A DNA stretch of 40,723 bases from Collinsella sp. (GTDB lineage: Bacteria; Actinomycetota; Coriobacteriia; Coriobacteriales; Coriobacteriaceae), in the NCBI GenBank assembly GCA_019419505.1, contig DXZS01000002.1:1-40723 (forward strand), written 5' to 3'. The notes beneath the pieces were generated by a model. The model had not been told where the DNA came from. It saw nothing but the letters and a program-made list of their open reading frames with translations, and ran no database searches. A program made the position numbers and the translations under genes. Below are positions 1-8,248 of this stretch, piece after piece (the stretch's first letter is position 1; the number at the start of each line of letters is the position of its first letter).

Positions 1-52
1 TGTGACCTCCCGGTTATCAGCCGGACGCTCTAACCAACTGAGCTACAGGTCC
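1..52 (-). tRNA. tRNA-Ile (anticodon GAT), 3' part outside the window
   Basis: Read on the minus strand from 52, the sequence gives a 7-nt acceptor strand GGACCTG, TA, a D-arm with GCTC/GAGC stem, and an anticodon stem TCCGG/CCGGG closing the loop CTGATAA. The anticodon is therefore GAT (Ile). The variable loop and the first T-stem bases are present, then the window ends. It lies downstream of gyrA in the same direction but has its own promoter at 67-96. In many bacteria this tRNA precedes tRNA-Ala or lies in an rRNA operon; that cannot be seen here. Confidence 0.93.
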
Positions 53-66
53 ATCGCGCAAGGGAT

Positions 67-96
67 ATATTAGACGAGTCGTTACGCGCGCGTCAA
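67..96 (-). promoter_or_regulatory. Promoter of tRNA-Ile
   Basis: On the minus strand, TTGACG (91-96) is followed after 18 nt by TAATAT (67-72), 14 nt before the tRNA 5' end. This is a close match to a housekeeping sigma promoter and fits a strongly expressed stable RNA. Confidence 0.75.
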
Positions 97-127
97 CAAC
101 TTTTTTGAAAATCTTTGAGGGGTGTCG

Positions 128-256
128 GCCCCGGCTGCCCGGCGGCATGCGAAGTCGCCTGCTCGGACAGTCCTGCTCGCACGGAGAGCACATTAAGTGC
201 TCTCCGGCTCGTGCGGAACTCGCGATCGACTTCGCATGCCGCCGGGCAGCCGGGGC
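128..256. repeat. Long inverted repeat with 30-bp perfect arms between gyrA and tRNA-Ile
   Basis: Positions 128-157 and 227-256 are exact reverse complements over 30 bp. Inside, 182-191 and 197-206 form a second 10-bp stem around the five-base loop ATTAA. The whole could fold as a ~129-nt cruciform or RNA hairpin. It is separate from the gyrA terminator at 279-311 and has no T-run, so it is not a simple terminator. It encodes no plausible protein. It may be a REP-like or MITE-like intergenic repeat. Confidence 0.85.
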
Positions 257-278
257 GAACGCGAGTCCCAAGATTGTC

Positions 279-311
279 AAAAAAGCGGTCGGCGCGCAGT
301 GCGCCGACCGC
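279..311 (-). terminator. Rho-independent terminator of gyrA
   Basis: The arms 285-295 and 301-311 pair perfectly over 11 bp (GCGGTCGGCGC type) around a 5-nt loop. On the minus strand they are followed by six T (279-284). It lies 41 nt after the gyrA stop codon. Confidence 0.9.
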
Positions 312-351
312 CGATATATGGGGTCTGATATTTTCTACCAGCTAGGGCCTC

Positions 352-3093
352 TTACTCGTCGAGGAGATCATCTGGCATGTCGTTGCCGTCGCCTAGGTCG
401 ACTGGGGCCTCTTCGGTATCGGCTGCGGCCTCGACACCTTCGCCTTCGGGCTTCTCCTTGGCGGCTGTCATGCGGGCTACGGCGCAGATGCGGTCGTTGT
501 CGTCGACGGTCATCATCTTGACGCCCTGGGTGGCGCGGCCGGTCTGGCTGATCTCGTCGGTCTTGACGCGAATGACCGTCGCGCCCTCCGTCACGATGAA
601 CAGCTCGTGCTGCGGGCCCACCGTTTTCATAGCCGCAAGGTTACCCTTACGCTCGGTCATTTGGATGGTATAGACGCCCTGGCCGCCGCGATTCTGCTCC
701 GGGTAGTCCGCGACCGGCGTGCGCTTGCCGTAGCCGCGCTCGGTGATGACGAACAGATCGCCGTTGCCGTTAGTGACTTCCATGCCCAGAACGCTCACGC
801 CGTCCTTCATGCCGATACCGCGAACGCCGCTGGTATCGCGGCCGGTGGCGCGCACCTGCTCCTCGGAGAACATGATCGCCTTGCCCGCGGTGGTGGCCAG
901 GATAATCTTGTCACCCTCGCGCACGCGGCGCACGTTCAGCAGCGCGTCGTCGTCACGCAGGTTGATAGCGATCAGGCCGTCGCGACGGCTGCGGTCATAT
1001 GCGCTCATCACGGTCTTCTTGACCATGCCGCTCTTGGTGGCAAACATCAGGTACTCGTCGGCCGGGAACTCGCGGCAGCTGATGACGCTCGCGATCTTCT
1101 CGCCCTCCTCGAAAGGCAGCAAGTTGACGATCGCGGTACCGCGTGCCTGGCGCGTACCCACCGGCAGCTCGTGCACCTTCAGGCGATAGACCTTGCCCTT
1201 GCTCGAGAAGAACAGCACGTACTCGTGCGTGGACGCGATGAACATCTCATCGATGACATCGTCTTCTTTGAGGTTGACGCCCGACACGCCCTTGCCGCCG
1301 CGCTTCTGGGCACGGTAGGCGGCCACCGGGATACGCTTAACGTAGCCGGTGTGGGTGATGGTCACGACCATGTCCTCGTCGGCGATGAGGTCCTCGACAT
1401 CCAGGTCCTTCTCAACCTGGCTGATCTCGGTGCGGCGCTTGTCGCCAAACTTCTTGGAGATCTCGCGCATCTCTTCCTTGATGACGCCCAAGATTTTCTC
1501 TTCGTGCGCCAGCAGGTCCTCGTAGTAGGCGATGGCGCGGCGCAGGCCGTCCAGCTCTTCCTGAATCTTGTCGCGCTCCAGGCCGGTCAGGCGACGCAAC
1601 TTCATCTCGAGAATGGCCGTGGTCTGCTCGGGCGTAAAGCCAAAGCGCTCGATCAGGCGGCTGCTGGCCTCGGAATCGGTCTGCGAGGAACGGATGATGC
1701 TGATGACCTCGTCAATATGGTCGAGAGCCATCAGGTAGCCCTCGAGGATATGCGCGCGGGCCTGGGCCTTCTTAAGGTCGAAGCGGGTGCGGCGGGTGAC
1801 GACGTCGACCTGGTGATCGATGTAGTGCTGCAGCATCTCGCGCAGGCTCAGGCATTTGGGAACGCCGTTGACGAGCGCCAGGTTGTTGGCGCCGAAGGTC
1901 GTCTGCAGCGAGGTGTACTTATACAGGTTGTTGAGCACGACCTGCGGAATGACGCCCTTCTTGAGCTCGATGACCAGACGGATGCCCTTCTGGTTGGACT
2001 CATCGCGCATGTCCGAGATGCCCTCGATGCGCTTGTCGTTGACGAGCTGGGCGATCTTCTCCTGCAGGGTGCCCTTGTTGACCATGTAGGGAATCTCGGT
2101 AAAGACCAGGCGGTTGCGGCCGGTCTTGGTGGATTCCACGTGGGCCTTGGCGCGCACGGTAATGGAGCCGCGGCCGGTCTCGTAGCTCTGCTTAATGCCG
2201 GCGCTGCCCATGATGATGGCGCCGGTGGGGAAGTCCGGACCGGGCATGATCTGCATGAGCTCGTCGACAGTAGCGTCGGGATTATCGATCAGGTAGCAGG
2301 TTGCCTCGATCGCCTCGGTGAGGTTATGCGGGGCGATATTGGTGGCCATGCCGACGGCGATGCCCTGGCTGCCGTTGACCAGCAGGTTGGGGAAGCGCGC
2401 AGGCAGTGCCACGGGCTCGGCGAGTGATTCGTCGTAGTTGGGCTGCCAGTCGACGGTATCCTTCTGCAGGTCACGCAGCAGCTCCATGGCGGGCTTTGCC
2501 AGGCGGCTCTCGGTGTAACGCATGGCCGCCGCGCCGTCGCCGTCGATGTTGCCGAAGTTGCCGTGGCCGTCGATGAGCGGCGTGCGCATGGAGAACCACT
2601 GCGCCAGGCGAACCATGGCCTCGTAGACCGCGAAGTCACCGTGCGGATGGTACTTACCGATAACTTCGCCGACCGTCCAAGCGGACTTCTTGTGCGGACG
2701 GTTGGGGTAGATGCCGCTCTCGTTCATCGCGTACAGGATGCGGCGGTGCACCGGCTTTAAGCCGTCGCGCACGTCCGGCAGGGCGCGCGCCGTGATGACC
2801 GACATCGAATACTCGATGAATGACTGCTTCATCTCGCGGCCAAACTCCGAAATCTGGAGCTGGCCGCCGTTTATATCCTCGCCGGCCGAGGCGCCACGGT
2901 CGACTTCGCCAAAGCTCTCCTCGAGCTCACCGTCGTCGTCCTCTTCCTCGTCATCATCGGCATCGGGGTTATAGGCGTCAGGATCGCCGTCCTCGCCCTG
3001 CTCAGCACGGGCAAGCAGGCGCTTCAGATCGTCGGGCATGCCGGCATCGCCGGCCTCGCCCATACCCTCGTTATTGTTGATATCGTCTGCCAC
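352..3093 (-). CDS. gyrA: DNA gyrase subunit A
   Basis: This is the breakage-reunion subunit of type II topoisomerase, which introduces negative supercoils in an A2B2 complex with GyrB. The 913-residue product has the GyrA core from about residue 78, the catalytic Tyr at about 193 in AAAMRYTE, and beta-propeller C-terminal repeats with the GyrA-box-like QRGGKG near the middle. The GTG start at 3093 is supported by AGGAGGT at 3097-3103. gyrB ends 11 nt upstream, so the two are an operon. Two oddities are visible: an acidic, probably disordered N-terminal extension (~residues 20-75, rich in D and E), and Phe154 (codon TTC) where most GyrA proteins carry Ser or Ala (E. coli Ser83). The C-terminal tail is also acidic. 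Identification is certain. Confidence 0.98.
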   Translation of the reverse strand: MADDINNNEGMGEAGDAGMPDDLKRLLARAEQGEDGDPDAYNPDADDDEEEDDDGELEESFGEVDRGASAGEDINGGQLQISEFGREMKQSFIEYSMSVITARALPDVRDGLKPVHRRILYAMNESGIYPNRPHKKSAWTVGEVIGKYHPHGDFAVYEAMVRLAQWFSMRTPLIDGHGNFGNIDGDGAAAMRYTESRLAKPAMELLRDLQKDTVDWQPNYDESLAEPVALPARFPNLLVNGSQGIAVGMATNIAPHNLTEAIEATCYLIDNPDATVDELMQIMPGPDFPTGAIIMGSAGIKQSYETGRGSITVRAKAHVESTKTGRNRLVFTEIPYMVNKGTLQEKIAQLVNDKRIEGISDMRDESNQKGIRLVIELKKGVIPQVVLNNLYKYTSLQTTFGANNLALVNGVPKCLSLREMLQHYIDHQVDVVTRRTRFDLKKAQARAHILEGYLMALDHIDEVISIIRSSQTDSEASSRLIERFGFTPEQTTAILEMKLRRLTGLERDKIQEELDGLRRAIAYYEDLLAHEEKILGVIKEEMREISKKFGDKRRTEISQVEKDLDVEDLIADEDMVVTITHTGYVKRIPVAAYRAQKRGGKGVSGVNLKEDDVIDEMFIASTHEYVLFFSSKGKVYRLKVHELPVGTRQARGTAIVNLLPFEEGEKIASVISCREFPADEYLMFATKSGMVKKTVMSAYDRSRRDGLIAINLRDDDALLNVRRVREGDKIILATTAGKAIMFSEEQVRATGRDTSGVRGIGMKDGVSVLGMEVTNGNGDLFVITERGYGKRTPVADYPEQNRGGQGVYTIQMTERKGNLAAMKTVGPQHELFIVTEGATVIRVKTDEISQTGRATQGVKMMTVDDNDRICAVARMTAAKEKPEGEGVEAAADTEEAPVDLGDGNDMPDDLLDE

Positions 3094-3104
3094 GTTACCT
3101 CCTC

Positions 3105-5135
3105 TTAAGCGTCAAGGAAGCGTGCATCATGTGCATGCTTCTCGATGTACTCGCGGCGATAGCCGACCTCGGAACCCATCAGCTCACGCACGGCGCGGTC
3201 CGCCACCACGGCGTCCTCGATCGACACGCGCTGCAGGATGCGGGTCTTGGGGTCCATCGTCGTCGAGGCAAGCTGCTTGGGGTCCATCTCGCCCAGACCC
3301 TTGTAGCGCTGGACGGTATAGCCCTTGCGCTTCTTGGTGATCTTGCCGTCCTTGGCCTTGCCGTCCTCGTCGTTGTCGTCGGGGTTCAGGCCCAGGCTCT
3401 GAATGGTGTCGCGCAGGATCTCGTCTTCGGGCTGGCGGCCGTTGGGATACACGTAGTGGATCTTGTTGCGCACCTTAATGCCAAAGATAGGCGGGCAGGC
3501 AACATAGACGTAGCCGGCATCGATCAGCGGACGCATGTACTTGTAGAAGAACGTCAGCAGCAGGATGCGGATATGCGCACCGTCGACGTCTGCATCGGTC
3601 ATGATGATGATCTTGTGGTAGCGCGCCTTGGTGATATCGAAGTCGCCGCCGTCGCCGGCACTCGTCGTGACACCGCAGCCGATCGCGGTAATCAGCGACT
3701 GGATGGTGTCGCTCGAGAACGCGCGATGGTCACCAACGCGTTCGACGTTCAGAATCTTGCCGCGCAGGGGCAGAATCGCCTGGATGTCTCGGCGACGGCC
3801 GTCCTTGGCCGAACCGCCTGCCGAGTCGCCCTCTACGATGAAGAGCTCGGTCAGCTCGGCATCGCGCACTGAGCAGTCAGCGAGCTTACCGGGCAGGGAC
3901 GCCGTCTCGAGCAGGCTCTTGCGGCGGGTCGCCTCGCGCGCCTTGCGGGCGGCGTTGCGCGCCTTGCAGGCCTGTTGCGCCTTCTTGACGATCTCGCGGG
4001 CGGGCTTGGGATGCTCCTCCAAGTAATCGGCGAGGCCGTCGGTCACGATCTTGAGCGTGAGCGCGCGCATATAGGAGCTACCGAGCTTGGCCTTGGTCTG
4101 CCCCTCAAACTGCGGATCGGGCAGCTTGACCGAGATAACGGCCGAAAGTCCCTCGCGCACATCGTCGCCGGTCAGGTTGGCGTCTTTTTCCTTGAGCAGG
4201 TTCTGTTTGCGCGCGTAGTCGTTGATCACGCGGGTGAGCGCGGTGCGGAAGCCCTCAAGGTGCATGCCGCCCTCGGGAGTGTAGATGTCGTTGGCAAACG
4301 ACATGACGTTCTCGCCGTAGCCGCTATTCCACTGCAGGGAAACCTCGACCTCGCCCATCTTGGCCACGGGAGCGTCCGGGTCCGATTTGCCCTCGATGTA
4401 GATGGGCTCCTTAAAGGCCTCGGGGACGTCCTTGCCCTCGTTGAGGAACTTGACGAAGTCGATGATGCCGCCCTCGTAGCAAAACTCCTCCACGTGGGGA
4501 GTCGCCTCGCGCTCGTCGGTCAGCACGATCTTGAGGTTCTTATTGAGGAACGCTGTCTCCTGCAGACGGTTGTGCAGCGTATCGAAATCGTAGATGCAGG
4601 TCTCGAAGATCTCGTCGTCGGGCCAGAAGGTGACGGTGGTGCCCGTCGAATCCGAGGTGCCCACGACCTCCATCTTCTTGACAGTCTTGCCGCGCGAGAA
4701 TTCCATCTCGTAGACGTTGCCGTCGCGACGAACCTGAACGACCACGCGCTTGGACAGCGCGTTGACGACGGAGATGCCCACGCCGTGCAGGCCGCCCGAG
4801 ACCTTATAGGCCGAGTTATCGAACTTACCGCCGGCGTGCAAGATCGTCATGACGACCTCGAGCGTCGGGATCTTTTTAACAGGATGCTCGTCGACGGGGA
4901 TGCCGCGCCCGTTGTCGACGACCGTGATGGAGTTATCGGCGTGGACCGTCACCTGGATCTCGGTGCAGAAACCGGCCATGGCCTCGTCGACGGAGTTGTC
5001 AACGATCTCCCACACCAGGTGATGCAGACCGCTGGCGCTCGTCGAGCCGATATACATGCCCGGGCGCTTACGAACGGCCTCGAGACCTTCGAGGATCTTA
5101 ATCTCGCCGCCATCGTAATCGTTTTCGTTTGCCAC
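3105..5135 (-). CDS. gyrB: DNA gyrase subunit B
   Basis: GyrB is the ATPase subunit of gyrase. The protein shows the GHKL ATP-binding region (EIVDNSVDEAMAG, DNGRGIPVD, GLHGVGISVVNALS), the transducer domain, and the Toprim motifs EGDSAGGSA and DADVDGAHI near the C-terminus, ending with the QRYKGLGEM motif. I prefer the GTG at 5135 (676 residues, starting VANENDYDG) because AGGAGGA at 5139-5145 lies just before it. An in-frame TTG at 5153 would add six residues but has no ribosome-binding site. It is followed by gyrA after 11 nt, forming a gyrBA operon. A terminator hairpin at 5185-5212 separates it from the upstream dciA-like gene, so it probably has its own promoter. Confidence 0.97.
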   Translation of the reverse strand: MANENDYDGGEIKILEGLEAVRKRPGMYIGSTSASGLHHLVWEIVDNSVDEAMAGFCTEIQVTVHADNSITVVDNGRGIPVDEHPVKKIPTLEVVMTILHAGGKFDNSAYKVSGGLHGVGISVVNALSKRVVVQVRRDGNVYEMEFSRGKTVKKMEVVGTSDSTGTTVTFWPDDEIFETCIYDFDTLHNRLQETAFLNKNLKIVLTDEREATPHVEEFCYEGGIIDFVKFLNEGKDVPEAFKEPIYIEGKSDPDAPVAKMGEVEVSLQWNSGYGENVMSFANDIYTPEGGMHLEGFRTALTRVINDYARKQNLLKEKDANLTGDDVREGLSAVISVKLPDPQFEGQTKAKLGSSYMRALTLKIVTDGLADYLEEHPKPAREIVKKAQQACKARNAARKAREATRRKSLLETASLPGKLADCSVRDAELTELFIVEGDSAGGSAKDGRRRDIQAILPLRGKILNVERVGDHRAFSSDTIQSLITAIGCGVTTSAGDGGDFDITKARYHKIIIMTDADVDGAHIRILLLTFFYKYMRPLIDAGYVYVACPPIFGIKVRNKIHYVYPNGRQPEDEILRDTIQSLGLNPDDNDEDGKAKDGKITKKRKGYTVQRYKGLGEMDPKQLASTTMDPKTRILQRVSIEDAVVADRAVRELMGSEVGYRREYIEKHAHDARFLDA

Positions 5136-5184
5136 ACGTCCTCCTTCAGTCAAGAAAATGTGTACAGCCTTACTAGTTTATCGT

Positions 5185-5212
5185 AAAAAAATACCCTCGG
5201 GAACGAGGGTAT
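5185..5212 (-). terminator. Terminator after the recF-dciA genes
   Basis: The arms ATACCCTCG (5191-5199) and its complement (5204-5212) pair around GGAA. On the minus strand a run of seven T follows (5185-5191). It sits between the dciA-like gene and gyrB and insulates gyrBA from upstream transcription. Confidence 0.85.
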
Positions 5213-5240
5213 TTGGCTCTACAAGGCCACCAGATGCGAT

Positions 5241-5804
5241 TTAAGGCTCTTTTTTGCTTTGCACGCCCTTGGCCCACTCGGCACTGGCTCTCATGGCATT
5301 CTCGAGGGCCTCGCGCAGTTTTTGGTCTTCGATGGGCGCCACTTGGCGCTCGATCTCGGTACGCTCGGCCTCACTTAGGTCGGCGTGCGGGGCCGGCGGT
5401 CGCTCGGTCGTCGCCGGGCGCAGGCGCTCCTTGGCGGCGGGCGGCGTGTGACCGGGCGCGGTGGTTTTGAACACCAGGCCGTCCACATGCGCACCGGCGC
5501 GCTCCATGCGCGCGCGGATGATCTCGCGCAACAGCGTCATTTCCTGCGTCCACGAGGGCGAGTCGAGATACACCAGCAGCTCATTGGACTCGGGCAGGTA
5601 GCGCAGTCCCGTCACATGCCGTCCCTCGCGCGTGCCCGAGCACACCGCGTTCCATGCGCGATAGACCGCGCGCGACTCCTCGGCGGCCTCCATCTGCGCA
5701 CGGCGCTCGGGGGTCGCGGACGCCAGGATGCGCTGGCGCTCTGCGTTCAAAAACCCGCTGAAGGCGACCGTCTCGCTCTCGCGGTCGTAATTAGCACGTC
5801 TCAC
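5241..5804 (-). CDS. DUF721 (DciA-like) protein
   Basis: The 187-residue protein has a DUF721 core (about residues 35-105: RAWNAVCSG, HVTGLRYLPESNELLVYLDSP, WTQEM, LREII). That family includes DciA, a loader of the replicative helicase in bacteria lacking DnaC/DnaI, and in actinobacteria it commonly follows recF. The C-terminal half is low-complexity, rich in Pro, Ala, Glu and Arg, with a predicted helical end. Its GTG start at 5804 overlaps the end of recF by 14 nt, so it is translationally coupled. Family membership is likely from sequence and position; the helicase-loading role is inferred from DciA and not shown here. Confidence 0.8.
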   Translation of the reverse strand: MRRANYDRESETVAFSGFLNAERQRILASATPERRAQMEAAEESRAVYRAWNAVCSGTREGRHVTGLRYLPESNELLVYLDSPSWTQEMTLLREIIRARMERAGAHVDGLVFKTTAPGHTPPAAKERLRPATTERPPAPHADLSEAERTEIERQVAPIEDQKLREALENAMRASAEWAKGVQSKKEP

Positions 5805-6897
5805 CCATGCTCACCACCTTGGCTCGATCAAGCAGGTCATCGGTAAAGTACCCCAGGTTGGTCGTGGTTATGACCGTCTGGATATCATCGCCGATCAGCC
5901 GCAGGAAAGCGCTGCGACGCTCGCCGTCGAGCTCGCTCATCACGTCGTCCAGAAGCAGCAGTGGGGCGGTGCCCAGGACATCGCGAGCCACGGCGACCTC
6001 GGCCACCTTCCAGGACAGCACCAGCGTGCGCTGCTGTCCTTGGCTGGCAAATGAACGGGCGGAGCGACCCGCCACGGTGAACTCAATCTCGTCGCGATGC
6101 GGTCCCACCAACGTCACGCCGCGGCGAATTTCCTCGTCGGCATGCTCGTCAAGGGCAGCCAGCATGCGCTCGTACGCCCAACCCTTCAGCTCTTCGCGAT
6201 CCTCGACCTGGGGCAAAGCCCCCAGCGTGGACGCATAGGTCACGTTGGCGGCCTCACCTGACGCTACTTGCCCGTAGGCAGTGTGCACATGGCCCGCCAG
6301 CCGGTCGAGCAGAGCCAACCGGTGCACGAGCAGGGCCGAGCCCGCGCGGGCAATCGAATCGTTCCACGCGCCGAGCATCTCGCGGCAGCACCAGGTCTCC
6401 TTGAGCAAGGCGTTACGCTGGGTCACGCAGCGCCCATAGGTGCTCGCAAGATCGGCATAGCGTGCGCTCAGTTGCATGCCAAAGTCATCGAGGGCGGCGC
6501 GGCGCACACTGGCGCCACGCTTAACCATGTCCAGATGGTCGGGGCAAAACAGCACGCTCGGAAGAACCCCGCGCACACCGGCGGCAGAGCATCTCTTGCC
6601 GTTGCGGCTAAACGAGCGCTTACCGTCCTCCGCGCTCAATCCCATATCAAGCACGCGGCCGTCGCCCTCGAGCCTCAGCTCGATCTTGCACGAGCCCACG
6701 CCGTCATGGACGAGCTCGGCTGCGGTCGGATGCCTAAACGAGGCGCCGCTCGTCAGCAGCTGCAGCGCCTCTATGAGATTGGTCTTTCCCGCCGCGTTGG
6801 GTCCCGCAAGTATCGTCACGCCCTCGTCCAGGGCAAGGTGATAGCTATCGAAGCTGCGGTAGTGTGCGACGGAAAGATCGCGGGCGAACATGGTCAT
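5791..6897 (-). CDS. recF: DNA replication and repair protein RecF
   Basis: RecF is an SMC/ABC-like ATPase that helps load RecA at gaps on single-stranded DNA. The 368-residue protein has a Walker A motif GPNAAGKT at 32-39, the ABC signature region SQGQQRTLVLSWK, and Walker B LLLLDDVMSELD, in the order usual for RecF. Length is normal for the family. It starts 9 nt after the dnaN stop and overlaps the dciA-like gene, giving a dnaN-recF-dciA transcription unit. ATG codons at 6897 and 6891 are both possible starts. Confidence 0.96.
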   Translation of the reverse strand: MTMFARDLSVAHYRSFDSYHLALDEGVTILAGPNAAGKTNLIEALQLLTSGASFRHPTAAELVHDGVGSCKIELRLEGDGRVLDMGLSAEDGKRSFSRNGKRCSAAGVRGVLPSVLFCPDHLDMVKRGASVRRAALDDFGMQLSARYADLASTYGRCVTQRNALLKETWCCREMLGAWNDSIARAGSALLVHRLALLDRLAGHVHTAYGQVASGEAANVTYASTLGALPQVEDREELKGWAYERMLAALDEHADEEIRRGVTLVGPHRDEIEFTVAGRSARSFASQGQQRTLVLSWKVAEVAVARDVLGTAPLLLLDDVMSELDGERRSAFLRLIGDDIQTVITTTNLGYFTDDLLDRAKVVSMGETC

Positions 6898-6906
6898 GGC
6901 GCAGCG

Positions 6907-8010
6907 CTAGATGCGGACCGGCATGACCAGGTACAGGTAGTTGATCTTGTCGTAGGACTTAAAGATGCCCGCCTGCGAGTAGCTCTTGAGCTCCAGCGTG
7001 ATCTCCTTCTCCTTGGACAGGGCATTGAGGCAGCCGAAGATGTAGTGGTAGTTGAAGGCGATGGTACCCGACTCGCCCTCGGCCTCGACATCGATCGTCT
7101 CCTGCGCAAGGTCCTGGTCATTGGAAATGGAGGACAGGCCCATCTGCCCGTTCTCGACATCGATCTCGAACTTGACGGCGGGGTTGGCGCTCGCGATAAC
7201 GGCCACGCGCTTGAGGGCGGCGTTAAAGGCGGCGACGTCGATCTTGACGCTCGTCACGCACGAATCGGGGATGAGCTGCTTGTAGTTGGGGTACACGCCC
7301 TCGATACGGCGCGACACGTAGGTGGTGTTGCCGGCCTCGAAGACGACCTGGGTGTCGGTAGCCCCGATCATGATGGTCGCCTGGCTGGCCATGATGTTCA
7401 GCGCGTCGTTAAAGGCGTCGGCCGGAACGTTGAGCTCAAAGGAGCCCTCGAGGGTCGAGGTCTCGACCTGCGTATCGCACACGGCCAAGCGGAAGGAATC
7501 GGTCGCCACCAGGCGTACGGTGTTGTTCTCGACCTTCATGTGCACGCCGCCCAGGATGGGGCGAGCCTTGTCGGTCGAGGTGACGCGCCACACGCGGCCG
7601 ACCATCTCGGACAAGACATCGGTCGGCAGCTCCACGGCACTCTCGATGGCATAGGCCGGAAACTCGGGGAAGTCATTGGCATCGAGCGTGTTCAGGCGGA
7701 AAGAGCTCTTCTCGCAACCAATCAGCACCTGGCGCTCGGACAGCTCAAAGGTGACCGGGGCATCGGGGAGGGTCTTGGTGATATTGGAGAGCATCTTACA
7801 GGGGATAACCATCTCGCCCTCTTCTTCGACATGCGCCGCGATGCGATGACGGATCGAGATGGTGTAGTTAGAGGTCTGGAATTCCAAGATGCCGTCTTGG
7901 GCCTTAACGAGCACGCCCGACAGGATGGGAAGGGTGGATGCCGAAGCGACACCCTTCATAACGACGCCGATGGCTTGTGTAAGCGAGCTCTGGCTGACGG
8001 TGAACTTCAT
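6907..8010 (-). CDS. dnaN: DNA polymerase III beta subunit (sliding clamp)
   Basis: The beta clamp encircles DNA and tethers the polymerase. The 367-residue sequence begins MKFTVSQSSLTQAI, contains the clamp motif TLPILSGVLVKA, and ends in the typical YLVMPVRI, part of the conserved peptide-binding C-terminus. Length and three-domain size match the family. A GAAAGG ribosome-binding site lies just upstream of the ATG at 8010. It is downstream of dnaA across a 238-nt gap that carries origin-like sequences. Confidence 0.97.
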   Translation of the reverse strand: MKFTVSQSSLTQAIGVVMKGVASASTLPILSGVLVKAQDGILEFQTSNYTISIRHRIAAHVEEEGEMVIPCKMLSNITKTLPDAPVTFELSERQVLIGCEKSSFRLNTLDANDFPEFPAYAIESAVELPTDVLSEMVGRVWRVTSTDKARPILGGVHMKVENNTVRLVATDSFRLAVCDTQVETSTLEGSFELNVPADAFNDALNIMASQATIMIGATDTQVVFEAGNTTYVSRRIEGVYPNYKQLIPDSCVTSVKIDVAAFNAALKRVAVIASANPAVKFEIDVENGQMGLSSISNDQDLAQETIDVEAEGESGTIAFNYHYIFGCLNALSKEKEITLELKSYSQAGIFKSYDKINYLYLVMPVRI

Positions 8011-8042
8011 CTTTTAATACCTTTCTATAGATATAAATATTT

Positions 8043-8057
8043 TAATAATAGTAATAG
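8043..8057 (+). other. Candidate DnaA-trio array
   Basis: The sequence TAATAATAGTAATAG consists of five consecutive TAA/TAG triplets, followed 10 nt later by a DnaA-box-like sequence (8068-8080). In Bacillus subtilis, repeated triplets of this form next to a DnaA box bind DnaA on single-stranded DNA during unwinding. The match is short and in AT-rich DNA, so chance is possible. Confidence 0.4.
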
Positions 8058-8067
8058 CACTGACGAA

Positions 8068-8080
8068 ACTGTTGATTACT
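8068..8080 (+). promoter_or_regulatory. Weak DnaA-box-like site
   Basis: ACTGTTGATTACT matches the repeated 13-mer CCTGTTGAAAACT at 10 of 13 positions and contains TGTTGATTA, the reverse complement of TAATCAACA, which resembles the canonical TTATCCACA. It lies just beyond the triplet array. Confidence 0.4.
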
Positions 8081-8222
8081 CCCAAAGACGCAGGTCAGAC
8101 CCAGAAAGAGAATCGACAGCAACCTGTGTGCAACAGGGGTGGTTTTCCACGTTCAAAACCTGCGCAAAACTTTTCATCACCGCGGGTTGGGTTTTAGACA
8201 CCTTATGCCCGTGGTTTCGACA

Positions 8223-8235
8223 AGTTTTCAACAGG
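8223..8235 (-). promoter_or_regulatory. Putative DnaA box (13-mer copy 1)
   Basis: Read on the minus strand this is CCTGTTGAAAACT, exactly repeated at 11424-11436 and 11477-11489 on the plus strand. The core TTTTCAACA differs from the consensus TTATCCACA at two positions. It sits 14 nt from the dnaA stop codon. Confidence 0.65.
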
Positions 8236-8248
8236 TGTCTCTATTTCC

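Larger units (their letters stand above)
8011..8248. other. Putative origin segment between dnaA and dnaN
   Basis: This 238-nt non-coding gap has an AT-rich stretch at about 8012-8057, a run of TAA/TAG triplets at 8043-8057, a weak DnaA-box-like sequence at 8068-8080 and a strong one at 8223-8235. The dnaA-dnaN gap is a frequent unwinding site in bacteria. I read it as the likely duplex-unwinding part of a bipartite oriC; this is inference from sequence and synteny. Confidence 0.6.

Noticed and set aside
607..2427. A 606-residue open frame antisense to gyrA
   Set aside because: It is a shadow of the strong codon bias of gyrA, has biased composition, no ribosome-binding site and no recognisable motif.
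3975..5186. Long open frame antisense to gyrB
   Set aside because: It is a mirror of gyrB codon bias; the sense gene is certain.
8121..8151. Canonical DnaA boxes in the dnaA-dnaN gap
   Set aside because: TTTTCCACG and TGTGTGCAA are only partial matches, so I did not list them as boxes.
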